NCBI GenBank assembly: GCA_015058045.1
Contig: SVDC01000030.1
Coordinates: forward strand, 1-32,987
Length of the DNA stretch: 32,987 nt
Source: Cellulosilyticum sp.
GTDB lineage: Bacteria > Bacillota > Clostridia > Lachnospirales > Cellulosilyticaceae
Direction of reading: 5' to 3'
In this document: positions 7,891 through 16,822 of the stretch, piece by piece
Numbering within the stretch: position 1 is the first letter of the stretch
Layout of the letters: every line of letters begins with the position of its first letter
Notes under the pieces: model-generated
What the model was told of the DNA's origin: nothing
Seen by the model: only the letters and a program-made list of their open reading frames with translations
Databases searched by the model: none
Position numbers and translations under genes: made by a program

Positions 7891-10170
7891 ATGAGTAACA
7901 GATTAAGAAATGCCATGTTATTTTGCCTAACTACAAGCTTAATGCTTAGCAGCAGTTTAACGCTTCAAGCGGATACCACTACAGATTCACCAAGTCCTGA
8001 AAATACCGTGCCTACAGTATCTCAGTCTGCACAACTTAACCATGTTAAGAATGCCACTCATGCAGAAGGCTATATACCACCTAATCCTAAAAGTGAAACC
8101 ATCTATGTAAATCTGGATCACTATGGTCTGCCTACTGAAACACAAGTTGTTAATGGATATCGTATTGATGGTACACCTCAAATTATCGATTATGGAAATT
8201 ATACAAATGTCATTAACCTTACGAATTATACAAAACCTAAAATTGATGGGGATCAAATCAGTTGGGATTTAGAAAAGGATACGACTCATTTTTATTACCA
8301 AGGAACGTTAAAGCAGATTGATTTACCTTGGAACTTTACCATTCGCTATAAACTAAATGGTGTAGAAACAAAGGCCGAGGCATTAGCAGGTGCTTCTGGT
8401 ATGATTGAAACTATTATTGATGTAACACCTAATGAAAATGTCCCAGACTACTTAAAAAATAACTTTTTTCTTCAACTCTCTACCAGCTATGACATGGGAA
8501 AATGTTTAAGTGTCGAAGCACCAGATGGTGTAGATGTGACCTTAGGTGCAACTAAATCTCTTACTTTTATGGCTATGCCTGGTGAAGAAGCCTCCTTTCA
8601 TATCTATGTTGGTTCTAATTGCTATGAAAGTTCAGGATTTAATATAGTCATTGCACCATTAAAAATGTCTGCATTAGATACGGTGAGCGATTTAAAAGAT
8701 GCTAAAACGCGTATGGAAGACGCTTTTGATGCAGCTAGCGAAAGCCTAGATATTATTTTAGATAGCACCCATTCTATTAAAGGTGGACTGACTGAATTAA
8801 ATCAAGGTATTGCAAGTATCCAAAATAGCCTACAGGCACTCCGCCAAGATGACAATATGACAGATGAAAAAGTAGAAAAACTTTTAAGTAGTGCCACAAC
8901 ACTTAATGAAAGCTTACAAACCATCGTCCCCCATCTGGATACAGCACAAACCTTTATTACTGAAATAAATACCTCTGGCAATGCACTTGTAACCGACTTA
9001 AAGGCACTTTCACCACTCTTAGAAAATACAAAAACTTGTTTAGAAGTTTTACAAGCAGACTGCACCGAATTAAATCATTTAACAGAACAACTGACTACTC
9101 AAAATAAAAACCTTAATACTAGCTTAGATCCACTCAAAAACCAATTAACTGTACTTGCATCAGATTTAGTCTCCTTAGAAGCATCACTTCATAATCTTGG
9201 TTCTGGTCTAGATTATTCTCAAAGTTCACTCAGTCAGGCTTCTAATAGCTTATCTGACTTAAGTGCTCAGTTAGATATGCTTTCTCATTCTATTACCCCT
9301 GGTCAAATTGCTCAAGTGGGTCAATTAGTGGCTAGTAATCAAATTTCAGTTGAACAAGCACAATTATTACAAAGTTTAATGGGATCAGGTAACGATATTG
9401 ATTCATTAAACCGTGTTCTTTCTAGTACAGGATCTCTAGCTAGTGATTCTGCCAATTTAATTTCTGTACTTCGTAGAGTAAGTACGGATGTTGCAAGTCT
9501 CTCTATCGCCTTACAAAAGGTTACTACTAATATTCAAGATATATCTTCTACCTTAACGAGTCATTCAGATACTATCATCTTTACCTTAGATGATCTAAGC
9601 GCACTTCTTAAACAACTTAGTGACTCTACTGATATTATGCAATCTATGATTAACGATATAGATACTGCTCAAAACACCATTAATACGTATACACCTGAGC
9701 TTATTGGTTTCCTTCAAGATGCTAGCACACTTGTTACTCACACCAGTGAAACAACCACCGCCGCCACGGACCTTGGCACTCAAATACATCATACAATTAC
9801 CCATAACAGACAACATACTTATGATAGCATTGACCAAACGTTGTCTGCCTCTATTCATACTTTTGAGGATATCATTCATTCACTTGGAAAGACTGACGAC
9901 TTGAAAACAAATAAAGATATTATTAAAAATACCATAGATGAAGAATGGGATAAACTAGATGAAGACTTTAACTTATTAGACTATGACCCAGAAGCCCTAC
10001 CTATTTCTCTTGTTTCTGATAAAAATACAAATGTAGATAGTATTCAAATTATCTTACGTACCCCTGAAATCTCAGTGGATAAAAAAGCTGAAATAGAGGC
10101 TGAAAAAGCAGCCCAACCAGAGCTTAGCGTATGGGATCGTATTAAAAATATCTTTACAACTCTGTTCTAA
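7891..10170 (+). CDS. Secreted coiled-coil-like accessory protein of the exporter
   Basis: This 759-residue protein starts with a signal peptide (basic SNRLR, then a hydrophobic LFCLTTSLMLSSSLTL core, likely cleavage near QADTTT). Residues ~55-260 form a polar, beta-rich domain. Residues ~265-660 are rich in Ser, Leu, Asp, Gln and Thr with heptad-like spacing, suggesting long helical coils, as in the extracellular part of YhgE/Pip-like proteins. The C-terminus (SVWDRIKNIFTTLF) is a short amphipathic helix rather than a clear transmembrane anchor. AAGGAGG precedes ATG by 8 nt. It is co-transcribed with the MMPL transporter and ends at a strong terminator, so it probably acts outside the membrane as a partner or periplasm-like adaptor. 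No enzyme motif was seen; the name describes shape and context only. Confidence 0.7.
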   Translation: MSNRLRNAMLFCLTTSLMLSSSLTLQADTTTDSPSPENTVPTVSQSAQLNHVKNATHAEGYIPPNPKSETIYVNLDHYGLPTETQVVNGYRIDGTPQIIDYGNYTNVINLTNYTKPKIDGDQISWDLEKDTTHFYYQGTLKQIDLPWNFTIRYKLNGVETKAEALAGASGMIETIIDVTPNENVPDYLKNNFFLQLSTSYDMGKCLSVEAPDGVDVTLGATKSLTFMAMPGEEASFHIYVGSNCYESSGFNIVIAPLKMSALDTVSDLKDAKTRMEDAFDAASESLDIILDSTHSIKGGLTELNQGIASIQNSLQALRQDDNMTDEKVEKLLSSATTLNESLQTIVPHLDTAQTFITEINTSGNALVTDLKALSPLLENTKTCLEVLQADCTELNHLTEQLTTQNKNLNTSLDPLKNQLTVLASDLVSLEASLHNLGSGLDYSQSSLSQASNSLSDLSAQLDMLSHSITPGQIAQVGQLVASNQISVEQAQLLQSLMGSGNDIDSLNRVLSSTGSLASDSANLISVLRRVSTDVASLSIALQKVTTNIQDISSTLTSHSDTIIFTLDDLSALLKQLSDSTDIMQSMINDIDTAQNTINTYTPELIGFLQDASTLVTHTSETTTAATDLGTQIHHTITHNRQHTYDSIDQTLSASIHTFEDIIHSLGKTDDLKTNKDIIKNTIDEEWDKLDEDFNLLDYDPEALPISLVSDKNTNVDSIQIILRTPEISVDKKAEIEAEKAAQPELSVWDRIKNIFTTLF

Positions 10171-10182
10171 TTTAAATCTCAT

Positions 10183-10228
10183 AAAAAATGGCTAAAAACA
10201 AGCAAATACTTGTTTTTAGCCATTTTTT
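10183..10228. terminator. Bidirectional intrinsic terminator
   Basis: A perfect 20-bp stem with a 6-nt loop. The arms begin AAAAAATGGC and end AGCCATTTTTT, so both strands finish in a T-run. It lies 12 nt after the secreted protein gene and between two convergent genes (the aminotransferase ends at 10313). Confidence 0.92.
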
Positions 10229-10312
10229 ATTTCAACTTAAACTCATTATTTATTACATCGAAATGCTTATTCTTTATTTTAGCATATACTTTTTAACACG
10301 ATATAAAACCTA

Positions 10313-11605
10313 TTACATTGCTCTTTCTTCATCTAATTTATCCTCTAAGAGGCTATTTACACCTGCAAGTTTAACACATACACAGAATAATTCAATAGCT
10401 GTTGTAAGCTCTTCTATTGTTGGATAAGTTGGTGCAATACGAATGTTACAATCTCTTGGATCATTTTTATAAGGATAAGTTGCACCAGCTCCTGTTAACA
10501 CAACACCTGCTTCTTTTGCTAATGCCACTGTTTCTTTTGCACATCCATCTAAAGTATCTACTGCAACAAAATAACCACCATTTGGTTTTGTCCAAGTAAG
10601 AAGACCTGAACCACTTAGTTCTTTATCTAGTGTATTTAAAACCACATCAAACTTAGGTCTAAGTTCATCTGCCAGTTTCTTCATATGCGCTTTTACACCA
10701 TCAGCGGTCTTAAAGTAATTGACTGTACGAAGCTGATTGAGTTTATCATGACCAATTGTTTGAACGGTCATATGCTTCTTAATTTCAGCAATATTACTTA
10801 AGCTAGATGCCATTAAAGCAACACCTGCACCTGGGAATGTAATTTTAGAGGTGGAGAAGAAATAGTATACACGGTCTTCATTTCCTGCTTCTTTGGTTGC
10901 CTGGAAAATATCTTTTAACTTATGTTCCTCGTAAATATGGTGTACACCATATGCATTATCCCAAAAGATTCTAAAGTCTTTAGCAGCTGTCTTCATACTT
11001 GCTAAACGGTCCACTACTTCATCACTATAACAAATACCCTGTGGATTAGAATAAAGTGGCACACACCAAATGCCTTTAATACTTGCATCTTCACGTACTA
11101 ACTGTTCAACATAATCCATATCTGGTCCATCTTCGTTCATTGGCACTGTAATCATTTCTATACCTAAATCTTCACAAATTGCAAAGTGACGATCATATCC
11201 TGGACTTGGGCATAAGAATTTAGCTTTTTCTAATTGACACCATGGCGCCTGACCTTGTGTTCCAAATAACATTAAACGTACAAACTGATCGTACATTAAA
11301 TTTAAACTAGAGTTCCCACCAATGATTATGTTTTTTTCTGAAATACCTAATAAATCAGAAAAAAGCTTTTTGGCTTCTGGAATACCGTCAAGCACACCAT
11401 AGTTACGTGCATCGGTTCCATCTTCTGTAATATAAGTTTCTAATGTATTTAAAATATCATTGTTTAAATCAAGCTGACTACCAGCTGGTTTTCCCCTTGA
11501 CATATCTAACTTCAAATGTTGACTTACATAATCTTTGTACGTTGCTTCAAGATTTGCTTTCTCTTTTAATAATACTTCCTTTGAACAACTTAAATAATCT
11601 AACAT
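10313..11605 (-). CDS. PLP-dependent aminotransferase (probable aspartate aminotransferase, class Ic type)
   Basis: This 430-residue fold-type I enzyme would transfer amino groups between an amino acid and a 2-oxo acid using pyridoxal phosphate. The PLP lysine is K254 in FFSTSKITFPGAG. The cofactor-contacting residues are N187 in YSNPQG and D216 in WDNAYG, and a C-terminal arginine in NIRIAPTYP would bind the substrate carboxylate. The N-terminal LDMSRGKPAGSQLDL and the overall length match the subgroup of aspartate aminotransferase-like proteins often annotated in Clostridia and Actinobacteria (class Ic). The exact substrate is therefore an inference; aspartate/glutamate is most likely. GAGGGGG precedes the ATG by 8 nt. 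It is monocistronic, with a promoter overlapping a perfect palindrome upstream. Confidence 0.85.
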   Translation of the reverse strand: MLDYLSCSKEVLLKEKANLEATYKDYVSQHLKLDMSRGKPAGSQLDLNNDILNTLETYITEDGTDARNYGVLDGIPEAKKLFSDLLGISEKNIIIGGNSSLNLMYDQFVRLMLFGTQGQAPWCQLEKAKFLCPSPGYDRHFAICEDLGIEMITVPMNEDGPDMDYVEQLVREDASIKGIWCVPLYSNPQGICYSDEVVDRLASMKTAAKDFRIFWDNAYGVHHIYEEHKLKDIFQATKEAGNEDRVYYFFSTSKITFPGAGVALMASSLSNIAEIKKHMTVQTIGHDKLNQLRTVNYFKTADGVKAHMKKLADELRPKFDVVLNTLDKELSGSGLLTWTKPNGGYFVAVDTLDGCAKETVALAKEAGVVLTGAGATYPYKNDPRDCNIRIAPTYPTIEELTTAIELFCVCVKLAGVNSLLEDKLDEERAM

Positions 11606-11655
11606 GTTAAGTCCCCCTCATCTATCACTCTAATCGTATAGCTTCTATTTACTTT

Positions 11656-11706
11656 ATAATACACCATCTGAAGTTTTTTGCAAGTTTTAAATTTAAAACT
11701 TGCAAA
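11656..11706 (-). promoter_or_regulatory. Aminotransferase promoter overlapped by a 30-bp perfect palindrome
   Basis: On the minus strand TTGCAA (11683-11678) and TATTAT (11661-11656) are separated by 16 bp. The -35 lies inside a perfect palindrome at 11677-11706 with arms TTTGCAAGTTTTAAA and TTTAAAACTTGCAAA and no spacer. This could be a repressor or activator site. On the plus strand the same hairpin is followed by two T-runs and would look like a terminator, but no plus-strand gene precedes it. Confidence 0.45.
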
Positions 11707-11932
11707 TTTTTTCTTTTTTATAGCTTGATTTTGGTGGAGCTACCAGTTTCTTCATATTTAGTATATTCTCAAACCCTATCAATGGATACCTGTAGCTTAT
11801 TTCTTTATTTATTCTAAGTAAACTCACCTCTGTCACCTTCTACTCAATATGAATTAAAAGACATGCTTTAAGTCATAAATAGTGTTTATAATAAAAATAA
11901 GGCTATATTAGACAAATAGGTTCATACTAAAT

Positions 11933-11971
11933 AAAAAATAAGGGACTCTCCTTTAAGATCCCTTATTTTTT
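11933..11971 (-). terminator. Intrinsic terminator of the membrane protein gene
   Basis: A 13-bp stem (AAAAAATAAGGGA with TCCCTTATTTTTT) and a 13-nt loop, about 36 nt past the stop of the gene at 12007. The T-run follows on the minus strand. Confidence 0.85.
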
Positions 11972-12006
11972 ATATTTATTATTATTTGCCAATAATAGAT
12001 CAGCGA

Positions 12007-12645
12007 TTAACCATAGTAAGGGATCAATAATTGATATATTATTGCTACAACAAATGATATACCTAGTTCAAATGCAAACTCTTTAGGTTTTCTGTATAGA
12101 ATAAGTACGCCAATAATCCATGTAATGACTTCAAGAAAATGGGTCATATAAATGCCTTGAGTAATCAAAAAAGCTTGTGAGAACAAAACACCTAATATGG
12201 TACCTGAAATCAATATAGCTATTATGCCCTGACCTTTTGCATACCAACAAATAAAACCAAGAAATATTGAACTAAATGAAATGATGATCCAAACCATCAT
12301 ATAGGTTACCGGTAAAAATCCAGATACAAAATGACAATATAAATAGTATCCACCAACCATACTCATGAGGAATAGAAAGGTATTGATAGCTGCTCTGATA
12401 GGCGTACTTGAATATACTGCTATTGCTGTTGCTAATAAAATCCATATGGCTAATCTTCCAAAGTAATTTCCTATATCTAATTGTTGTAACAAGGATGGCA
12501 AAGCATTAATTGGCAATCCATCTAACCATTTTTGAACAACACCCAATACACCACCACAAATTATAAACCCTATACTAAGTATAATCTGCTGATTAATGGT
12601 TTCTTTTTTCAAAGGTGTCCTGATATCACTAAAAAAAGCTTTCAT
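12007..12645 (-). CDS. Polytopic membrane protein of unknown function
   Basis: This 212-residue protein is almost entirely hydrophobic with about six or seven transmembrane segments (roughly residues 22-40, 62-80, 85-103, 112-133, 138-158, 163-180 and 190-208). The first ~20 residues are a charged cytoplasmic tail (MKAFFSDIRTPLKKETINQQ). I see no catalytic or transport signature. AGGAGG lies 5 nt before the ATG, and a strong terminator follows, so it is an independent single gene. It is flanked by pheT and the aminotransferase, with no obvious functional link. The pattern resembles small uncharacterised Firmicute membrane families, but I do not recognise it with confidence. Confidence 0.7.
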   Translation of the reverse strand: MKAFFSDIRTPLKKETINQQIILSIGFIICGGVLGVVQKWLDGLPINALPSLLQQLDIGNYFGRLAIWILLATAIAVYSSTPIRAAINTFLFLMSMVGGYYLYCHFVSGFLPVTYMMVWIIISFSSIFLGFICWYAKGQGIIAILISGTILGVLFSQAFLITQGIYMTHFLEVITWIIGVLILYRKPKEFAFELGISFVVAIIYQLLIPYYG

Positions 12646-12751
12646 ATTACCTCCTATAAATTTCTAACTTTGTAAACGCATATATAGTTTCAGAGTAACA
12701 CATATTTAACTATGTTTAAACCAACAATATCTAACATACCCTAAAACAAAA

Positions 12752-12793
12752 ACAAATCCTCTATACTTAGTCATTTAAGTATAGAGGATTTGT
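12752..12793 (-). terminator. Intrinsic terminator of the pheST operon
   Basis: A perfect 18-bp stem (arms 12752-12769 and 12776-12793) with a 6-nt loop, 19 nt past the pheT stop. It is followed on the minus strand by TTTTTGTTTT. Confidence 0.9.
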
Positions 12794-12811
12794 ATATATC
12801 TTCTCAGAAGA

Positions 12812-15241
12812 TTAGTCTCTTAATTTAGCACCACAGTTCATTTCAAGACCATTTAAAACTTTCTTCATGATCTTTTGAATATCTTCATCAACTAAAGTAC
12901 GGTCTTCTGCTCTAAATGTTAATTTATAAGCAACTGATTTCATACCTTCGCCAACTTGTGCACCTTCATATACGTCAAATAATTCAACGCTTTCAAGAAG
13001 TTTGCCACCACGTTGTTTAATGACTTTTTCTAAATCACCAACAAGTGTTTCACGTGTTACAAGCATCGCAATATCTCTTGTTGTTGCTGGATATTTAGGA
13101 AGTGCCTTAAAGCTTACATTTTTATTGATTGCATTTAGAATAGTAGCCAGGTCTAATTCTGCTACATAAACGCGTGTACCTAAATCGTAGTTTTTAGCTA
13201 CTTGTGGGTGAATTTCACCAAAGTAACCTGCATCTTTACCATTGATGATTAAGTTTGCTGTACGACCTGGATGCATGAATTCAAGTTCACTATTTCTTGT
13301 GAACTCATATTTCTCAATGTGAAGGGCTTCCATTAATGTTTCAATAAGACCTTTCATAGAGAAGAAGTCTGCTTTAGGACCATATTGTCCTACTGTAATT
13401 TTCTTAATTTCTTGTGGTAATTCATTTTCACCAAAGAATTTAGGATTTTCACTAGGTGCGCCTACTACTTCTGGTTTGATATAAATCTTACCAATTTCAT
13501 AAAGTGCAGCTTCTGGATTTCTACGGTTATAGTTTGTAGAAAGTGAAGTAAGTAGTCCATTTAATGTTGTTGTACGCATGATGCTGTAATCTTCCCCTAA
13601 TGGGTTTGTGATTCTCATAACATTTCTTAAAGGACTATCTGCTTTAATACAAAGTTTATCAAATACTTTTGGACTTTCGAATGAATAAGTCATGGCACCA
13701 TATACACCGTACATAGACATGATTTCACAAATGATATCACAAGATTTTTGTTCGAAAGTTTTTTCACCCCTAGTAGGTTCTGCTCTTTCTAATGTTGGCT
13801 CAATTTTATCATAGCCATATAATCTTGCTACTTCTTCAGCAAGGTCAGCCATCATGGTTACATCACTTCTAAATGTAGGGATTATTACTGTTTTAGCTTC
13901 TTTATTCACTACAAATTCAATACTTTCGAAGATTTTAATCATATCTTCTTCTGAAATAGCAGTTCCTAAGAATTGGTTAATCCATTCTACATCATAAGGA
14001 ATAGTAATGGCTTCTCTTTTTCTTGGGTAAACATCAATTTTACCTGCTACCACTTCACCAGCGCCTGTCATATTAATCAGCTGAGCTGCTCTTTCTAGTG
14101 CTAATGTAATATTGTTTGGATCTAAACCTTTTGTGTATTTAGTAGAAGAATCACTTCTAAGGTTTAATTTTTTAGATGTTTGACGTACATTATAACCATT
14201 GAAGTTTGCACATTCAAAAAGAATCGTTGTTGTTTCTTCTGTTACTTTTGAGTTATCGCCACCCATTACACCTGCAAGTGCTACCGCTTTTTCGCTATCT
14301 GCAATCACAAGCATAGATTCATCTAATTCTACTTCATCACCAAATAAAGTTACGAATTTTTCACCTTGATTTGCATTTCTTACGTTAATAGCGTGACCTG
14401 CTAATTTATCATAGTCAAAAGCGTGCATTGGTTGACCAAATTCAAGAAGCATGTAGTTTGTAATATCTACGATGTTGTTGATTGGACGAAGACCAGCTGA
14501 TGTTAATCTTTCTTTTAACCATTTTGGTGATGGACCTACTTTTACATTTTTAATAATACGTGCCGCATAACGTGGGCAAAGTTCATCATTGTGAATAGTA
14601 ACAGTTGCCATTTCCTCTGCATTACCAGCCACTTCTTCTACTGAAATCTCTGGGAATTTAAATGGTTTTCTAAGGGTAGCTGCTGCTTCTCTAGCAATCC
14701 CTAATATTGAGAAACAATCTGCACGGTTAGAAGTAATCTCATATTCTACTACTTCTTCACCAAGACCAAAGTATGGTTTTACATCGCTACCTAATGCTGG
14801 TACATCTTTAAGGAAGATGTATACGCCATCATGGGGTGCATCTTCGATATCTTCTTCAGCAAAACCAAGTTCTTCTACTGAACAGAACATCCCTTGAGAT
14901 TCTACTCCACGAAGTTTTCCTGTTTTAATTTTTAAATCGTTTGCAAGTGTTGCACCATTTAAAGCAACTGGTACTGTATCACCTAATTGTACATTAGCTG
15001 CTGCTGTAACGATTTGAAGATTTTCCTCTGCTCCAATATCTACTTGCATAATGCGAAGTCTGTCTGCATCTGGGTGCTGCTCCACATTTACAATTTTACC
15101 TGCAACTACATTTGTAATCTCTTTTCCACTTTCTTCTACTGCTTCAACTTTAGAACCTGACATTGTCATTTTGTCAACGTAAGTTTTAGTATCCACATCT
15201 ATATCAACATATTGTTTAAGCCATGACATAGGTACATTCAT
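12812..15241 (-). CDS. pheT: Phenylalanine--tRNA ligase beta subunit
   Basis: This 809-residue protein is the large subunit of the alpha2-beta2 phenylalanyl-tRNA synthetase. It recognises tRNA-Phe and hydrolyses wrongly charged Tyr-tRNA-Phe in the cytoplasm. The N-terminal tRNA-binding domain (VVAGKIVNVEQHPDADRL near residue 45) is followed by the B3/B4 editing domain (about 210-370, with NNIVDITNYMLLEFGQPMHAFD), B5 (about 400-475) and the inactive core fold. The ferredoxin-like anticodon-binding domain ends the protein (KYPATTRDIAMLV near 713). Length and domain order are normal. It lies 23 nt downstream of pheS, with AAGGAGG before the ATG, and shares its T-box-controlled transcript. Confidence 0.96.
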   Translation of the reverse strand: MNVPMSWLKQYVDIDVDTKTYVDKMTMSGSKVEAVEESGKEITNVVAGKIVNVEQHPDADRLRIMQVDIGAEENLQIVTAAANVQLGDTVPVALNGATLANDLKIKTGKLRGVESQGMFCSVEELGFAEEDIEDAPHDGVYIFLKDVPALGSDVKPYFGLGEEVVEYEITSNRADCFSILGIAREAAATLRKPFKFPEISVEEVAGNAEEMATVTIHNDELCPRYAARIIKNVKVGPSPKWLKERLTSAGLRPINNIVDITNYMLLEFGQPMHAFDYDKLAGHAINVRNANQGEKFVTLFGDEVELDESMLVIADSEKAVALAGVMGGDNSKVTEETTTILFECANFNGYNVRQTSKKLNLRSDSSTKYTKGLDPNNITLALERAAQLINMTGAGEVVAGKIDVYPRKREAITIPYDVEWINQFLGTAISEEDMIKIFESIEFVVNKEAKTVIIPTFRSDVTMMADLAEEVARLYGYDKIEPTLERAEPTRGEKTFEQKSCDIICEIMSMYGVYGAMTYSFESPKVFDKLCIKADSPLRNVMRITNPLGEDYSIMRTTTLNGLLTSLSTNYNRRNPEAALYEIGKIYIKPEVVGAPSENPKFFGENELPQEIKKITVGQYGPKADFFSMKGLIETLMEALHIEKYEFTRNSELEFMHPGRTANLIINGKDAGYFGEIHPQVAKNYDLGTRVYVAELDLATILNAINKNVSFKALPKYPATTRDIAMLVTRETLVGDLEKVIKQRGGKLLESVELFDVYEGAQVGEGMKSVAYKLTFRAEDRTLVDEDIQKIMKKVLNGLEMNCGAKLRD

Positions 15242-15264
15242 CTTGGTATAACCTCCTTATTTCC

Positions 15265-16284
15265 TTAGAATTGTGATAAGAAACGTACATCGTTTTCATA
15301 GAATAATCTTAAGTCATTGATATCGTATTTAAGCATTGCAATACGCTCAAGACCTACACCAAAAGCAAAGCCTTGGTATACTGTAGGATCGATGCCTGCC
15401 ATTTCAAGTACTTTAGGATGTACCATACCACAACCTAAAATTTCAATCCAACCTTCACCTTTACATACGTTACATCCTTTACCACCGCAGTATACGCAAG
15501 TAACGTCTACCTCTGCACTTGGTTCTGTAAATGGGAAGTAGTGAGGTCTAAATTTAACTTGTACTTTATCACCAAATAATGCTTTTGCAAACTCAGCAAG
15601 TACCCCTTTTAAATCACCAAATGTAATGTTTTTATCAATTACAAGACCTTCAATTTGGTTGAATACTGGTGAGTGCGTTGCATCTACTTCGTCTGAACGG
15701 AATACACGTCCTGGTGCAATCATACGAATTGGTAAACTTTCGTTTTCCATTGTGTGTACTTGTACTGGAGATGTAGCTGTTCTAAGTACTAAGTGTGGAT
15801 TGAAATAGAAAGTATCTTGTTCATCACGTGCTGGATGTTCTTCCCCTAAGTTAAGGGCATCAAAGTTGTAGTAAGCTGTTTCAACTTCACGTCCTTCTAC
15901 GATTTCATATCCCATTCCTAAGAAAATATCTTTTACTTCTTCAAGTGTTTTTTGAATTGGGTGCATGTGACCTAAGTGTAATTTTTTCCCTGGCATTGTC
16001 ACATCTAATACTTCTTCTTGAAGTTTTTTGTTTTGCTCTGCTGATTCAAGGGCTGTTTTCTTATTTACAAGTTTCTCCTCGATTTCAGCTCTTACTTCAT
16101 TAGCAAGTTGACCAATAACTGGTCTTTCCTCACTACTTAAGTCTTTCATGTTTCTAAGAACAGCTGTAAGCTCTCCTTTTTTTCCTAAGTATTGGACACG
16201 TAGTTCTTCTAAAACTGCAAGAGAATCTGCTGTTTCAATACTAGCAATTGCACTGTGTTTAATGACCTCTAATTTATCTTTCAT
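15265..16284 (-). CDS. pheS: Phenylalanine--tRNA ligase alpha subunit
   Basis: This 339-residue protein is the catalytic subunit that activates phenylalanine and charges tRNA-Phe. A coiled-coil N-terminus (about 1-85) precedes the class II core: motif 2 region [20 protein letters not shown], and motif 3 [13 protein letters not shown] near the C-terminus. [15 protein letters not shown] is also typical. A Cys-rich [12 protein letters not shown] insertion near residue 255 is common in Firmicute and Thermus-type PheS. The active-site loop reads LRTATSPVQ where B. subtilis has LRTHTSPVQ. The ATG at 16284 is the start because AAAGGAG lies 9 nt upstream. An upstream in-frame ATG at 16323 lies next to the leader terminator and would add 13 unlikely residues. 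It is followed by pheT. Confidence 0.95.
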   Translation of the reverse strand: MKDKLEVIKHSAIASIETADSLAVLEELRVQYLGKKGELTAVLRNMKDLSSEERPVIGQLANEVRAEIEEKLVNKKTALESAEQNKKLQEEVLDVTMPGKKLHLGHMHPIQKTLEEVKDIFLGMGYEIVEGREVETAYYNFDALNLGEEHPARDEQDTFYFNPHLVLRTATSPVQVHTMENESLPIRMIAPGRVFRSDEVDATHSPVFNQIEGLVIDKNITFGDLKGVLAEFAKALFGDKVQVKFRPHYFPFTEPSAEVDVTCVYCGGKGCNVCKGEGWIEILGCGMVHPKVLEMAGIDPTVYQGFAFGVGLERIAMLKYDINDLRLFYENDVRFLSQF

Positions 16285-16324
16285 TTGATAAACTCCTTTC
16301 CTAGTGTCTTTTTTATGGACCACA

Positions 16325-16661
16325 ATAAAAAAAGCCCCGCCCCTTTATATAAAAAGGGACGAAGCTATACTCTCCGCGATACCACCCTGATTCTTAGTTC
16401 TATATGTAGACGATACGCCTAATAGATCTAAGCACTTCATTAGCTCTAACGTTGCTACCGTTATCTCCTACCTAATCTACTCATAGATTTTCTATTCATA
16501 GACCTTTATTTATAGATTACCTCTATAAACTTTTTCAAAGATAAAGCTCCAATGTGAAATTCAAAAATAAATAGTGCCTAAAGGTACTTCCAGCCGATGA
16601 TACCTTCTCTCTGATGGATATTTACTTTTTACTGTGCATTTTCATAGCTTTTATGTTATAT
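16325..16661 (-). ncRNA. Phenylalanine T-box leader
   Basis: This is the untranslated leader of pheST, read on the minus strand. It senses uncharged tRNA-Phe and allows read-through. The T-box sequence AGGGTGGTATCGCGG is at 16388-16374. The AGAGAGAAGG stem-I motif is near 16610. In the specifier region the codon TTC (16558-16556), followed by A, matches a phenylalanine specifier. The leader ends with a G+C-rich terminator (16365-16327), which the T-box/antiterminator pairing would replace when tRNA is uncharged. The sequence motifs are seen directly; the mechanism is that of the known T-box family. Confidence 0.93.
16327..16365 (-). terminator. T-box regulatory terminator
   Basis: A 13-bp stem (GCTTCGTCCCTTT with AAAGGGGCGGGGC, several G-U pairs) followed by seven Ts. 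It lies between the T-box motif and the pheS ribosome-binding site, as expected for the attenuator of a transcriptional T-box. Confidence 0.9.
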
Positions 16662-16667
16662 AACCTT

Positions 16668-16695
16668 ATTTTATCAATCCTTGTTGTTTTGTCAA
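16668..16695 (-). promoter_or_regulatory. Promoter of the T-box-pheST operon
   Basis: On the minus strand TTGACA (16695-16690) is a perfect -35, and TAAAAT (16673-16668) is a near-consensus -10 at 16-bp spacing. The predicted start near 16661 fits the leader 5' end. Confidence 0.75.
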
Positions 16696-16755
16696 GCTTT
16701 CTGCTTATTATTTTATACCCACTCTGACTGAATAATATACATATTTCTCCAATAT

Positions 16756-16784
16756 TTGACCTAATTTATTTCTTCTGATATGAT
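16756..16784 (+). promoter_or_regulatory. Promoter of the phosphofructokinase gene
   Basis: TTGACC (16756-16761) and TATGAT (16779-16784) at 17-bp spacing. The predicted start near 16791 leaves about 32 nt of leader before ATG 16823, and lies after the alternative ATG at 16790. Confidence 0.7.
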
Positions 16785-16822
16785 GTAGAATGAAATTTAA
16801 TGTGCTTGAAAGGAGCTTTCTC

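Larger units (their letters stand above)
11606..12006. other. 400-bp intergenic region with promoter, palindrome and terminator
   Basis: No gene was found here. It holds the aminotransferase promoter and palindrome (11656-11706) and the terminator of the next gene (11933-11971). The remainder (about 11710-11930) is A+T-rich with nothing I can recognise. Confidence 0.6.

Noticed and set aside
9595-9904. Overlapping frames on both strands within the secreted protein gene
   Set aside because: They lack ribosome-binding sites and fall within a clearly coding helical repeat region.
16285-16323. Upstream start extending pheS by 13 residues
   Set aside because: It sits next to the T-box terminator, while ATG 16284 has AAAGGAG at ideal distance and gives the family length.
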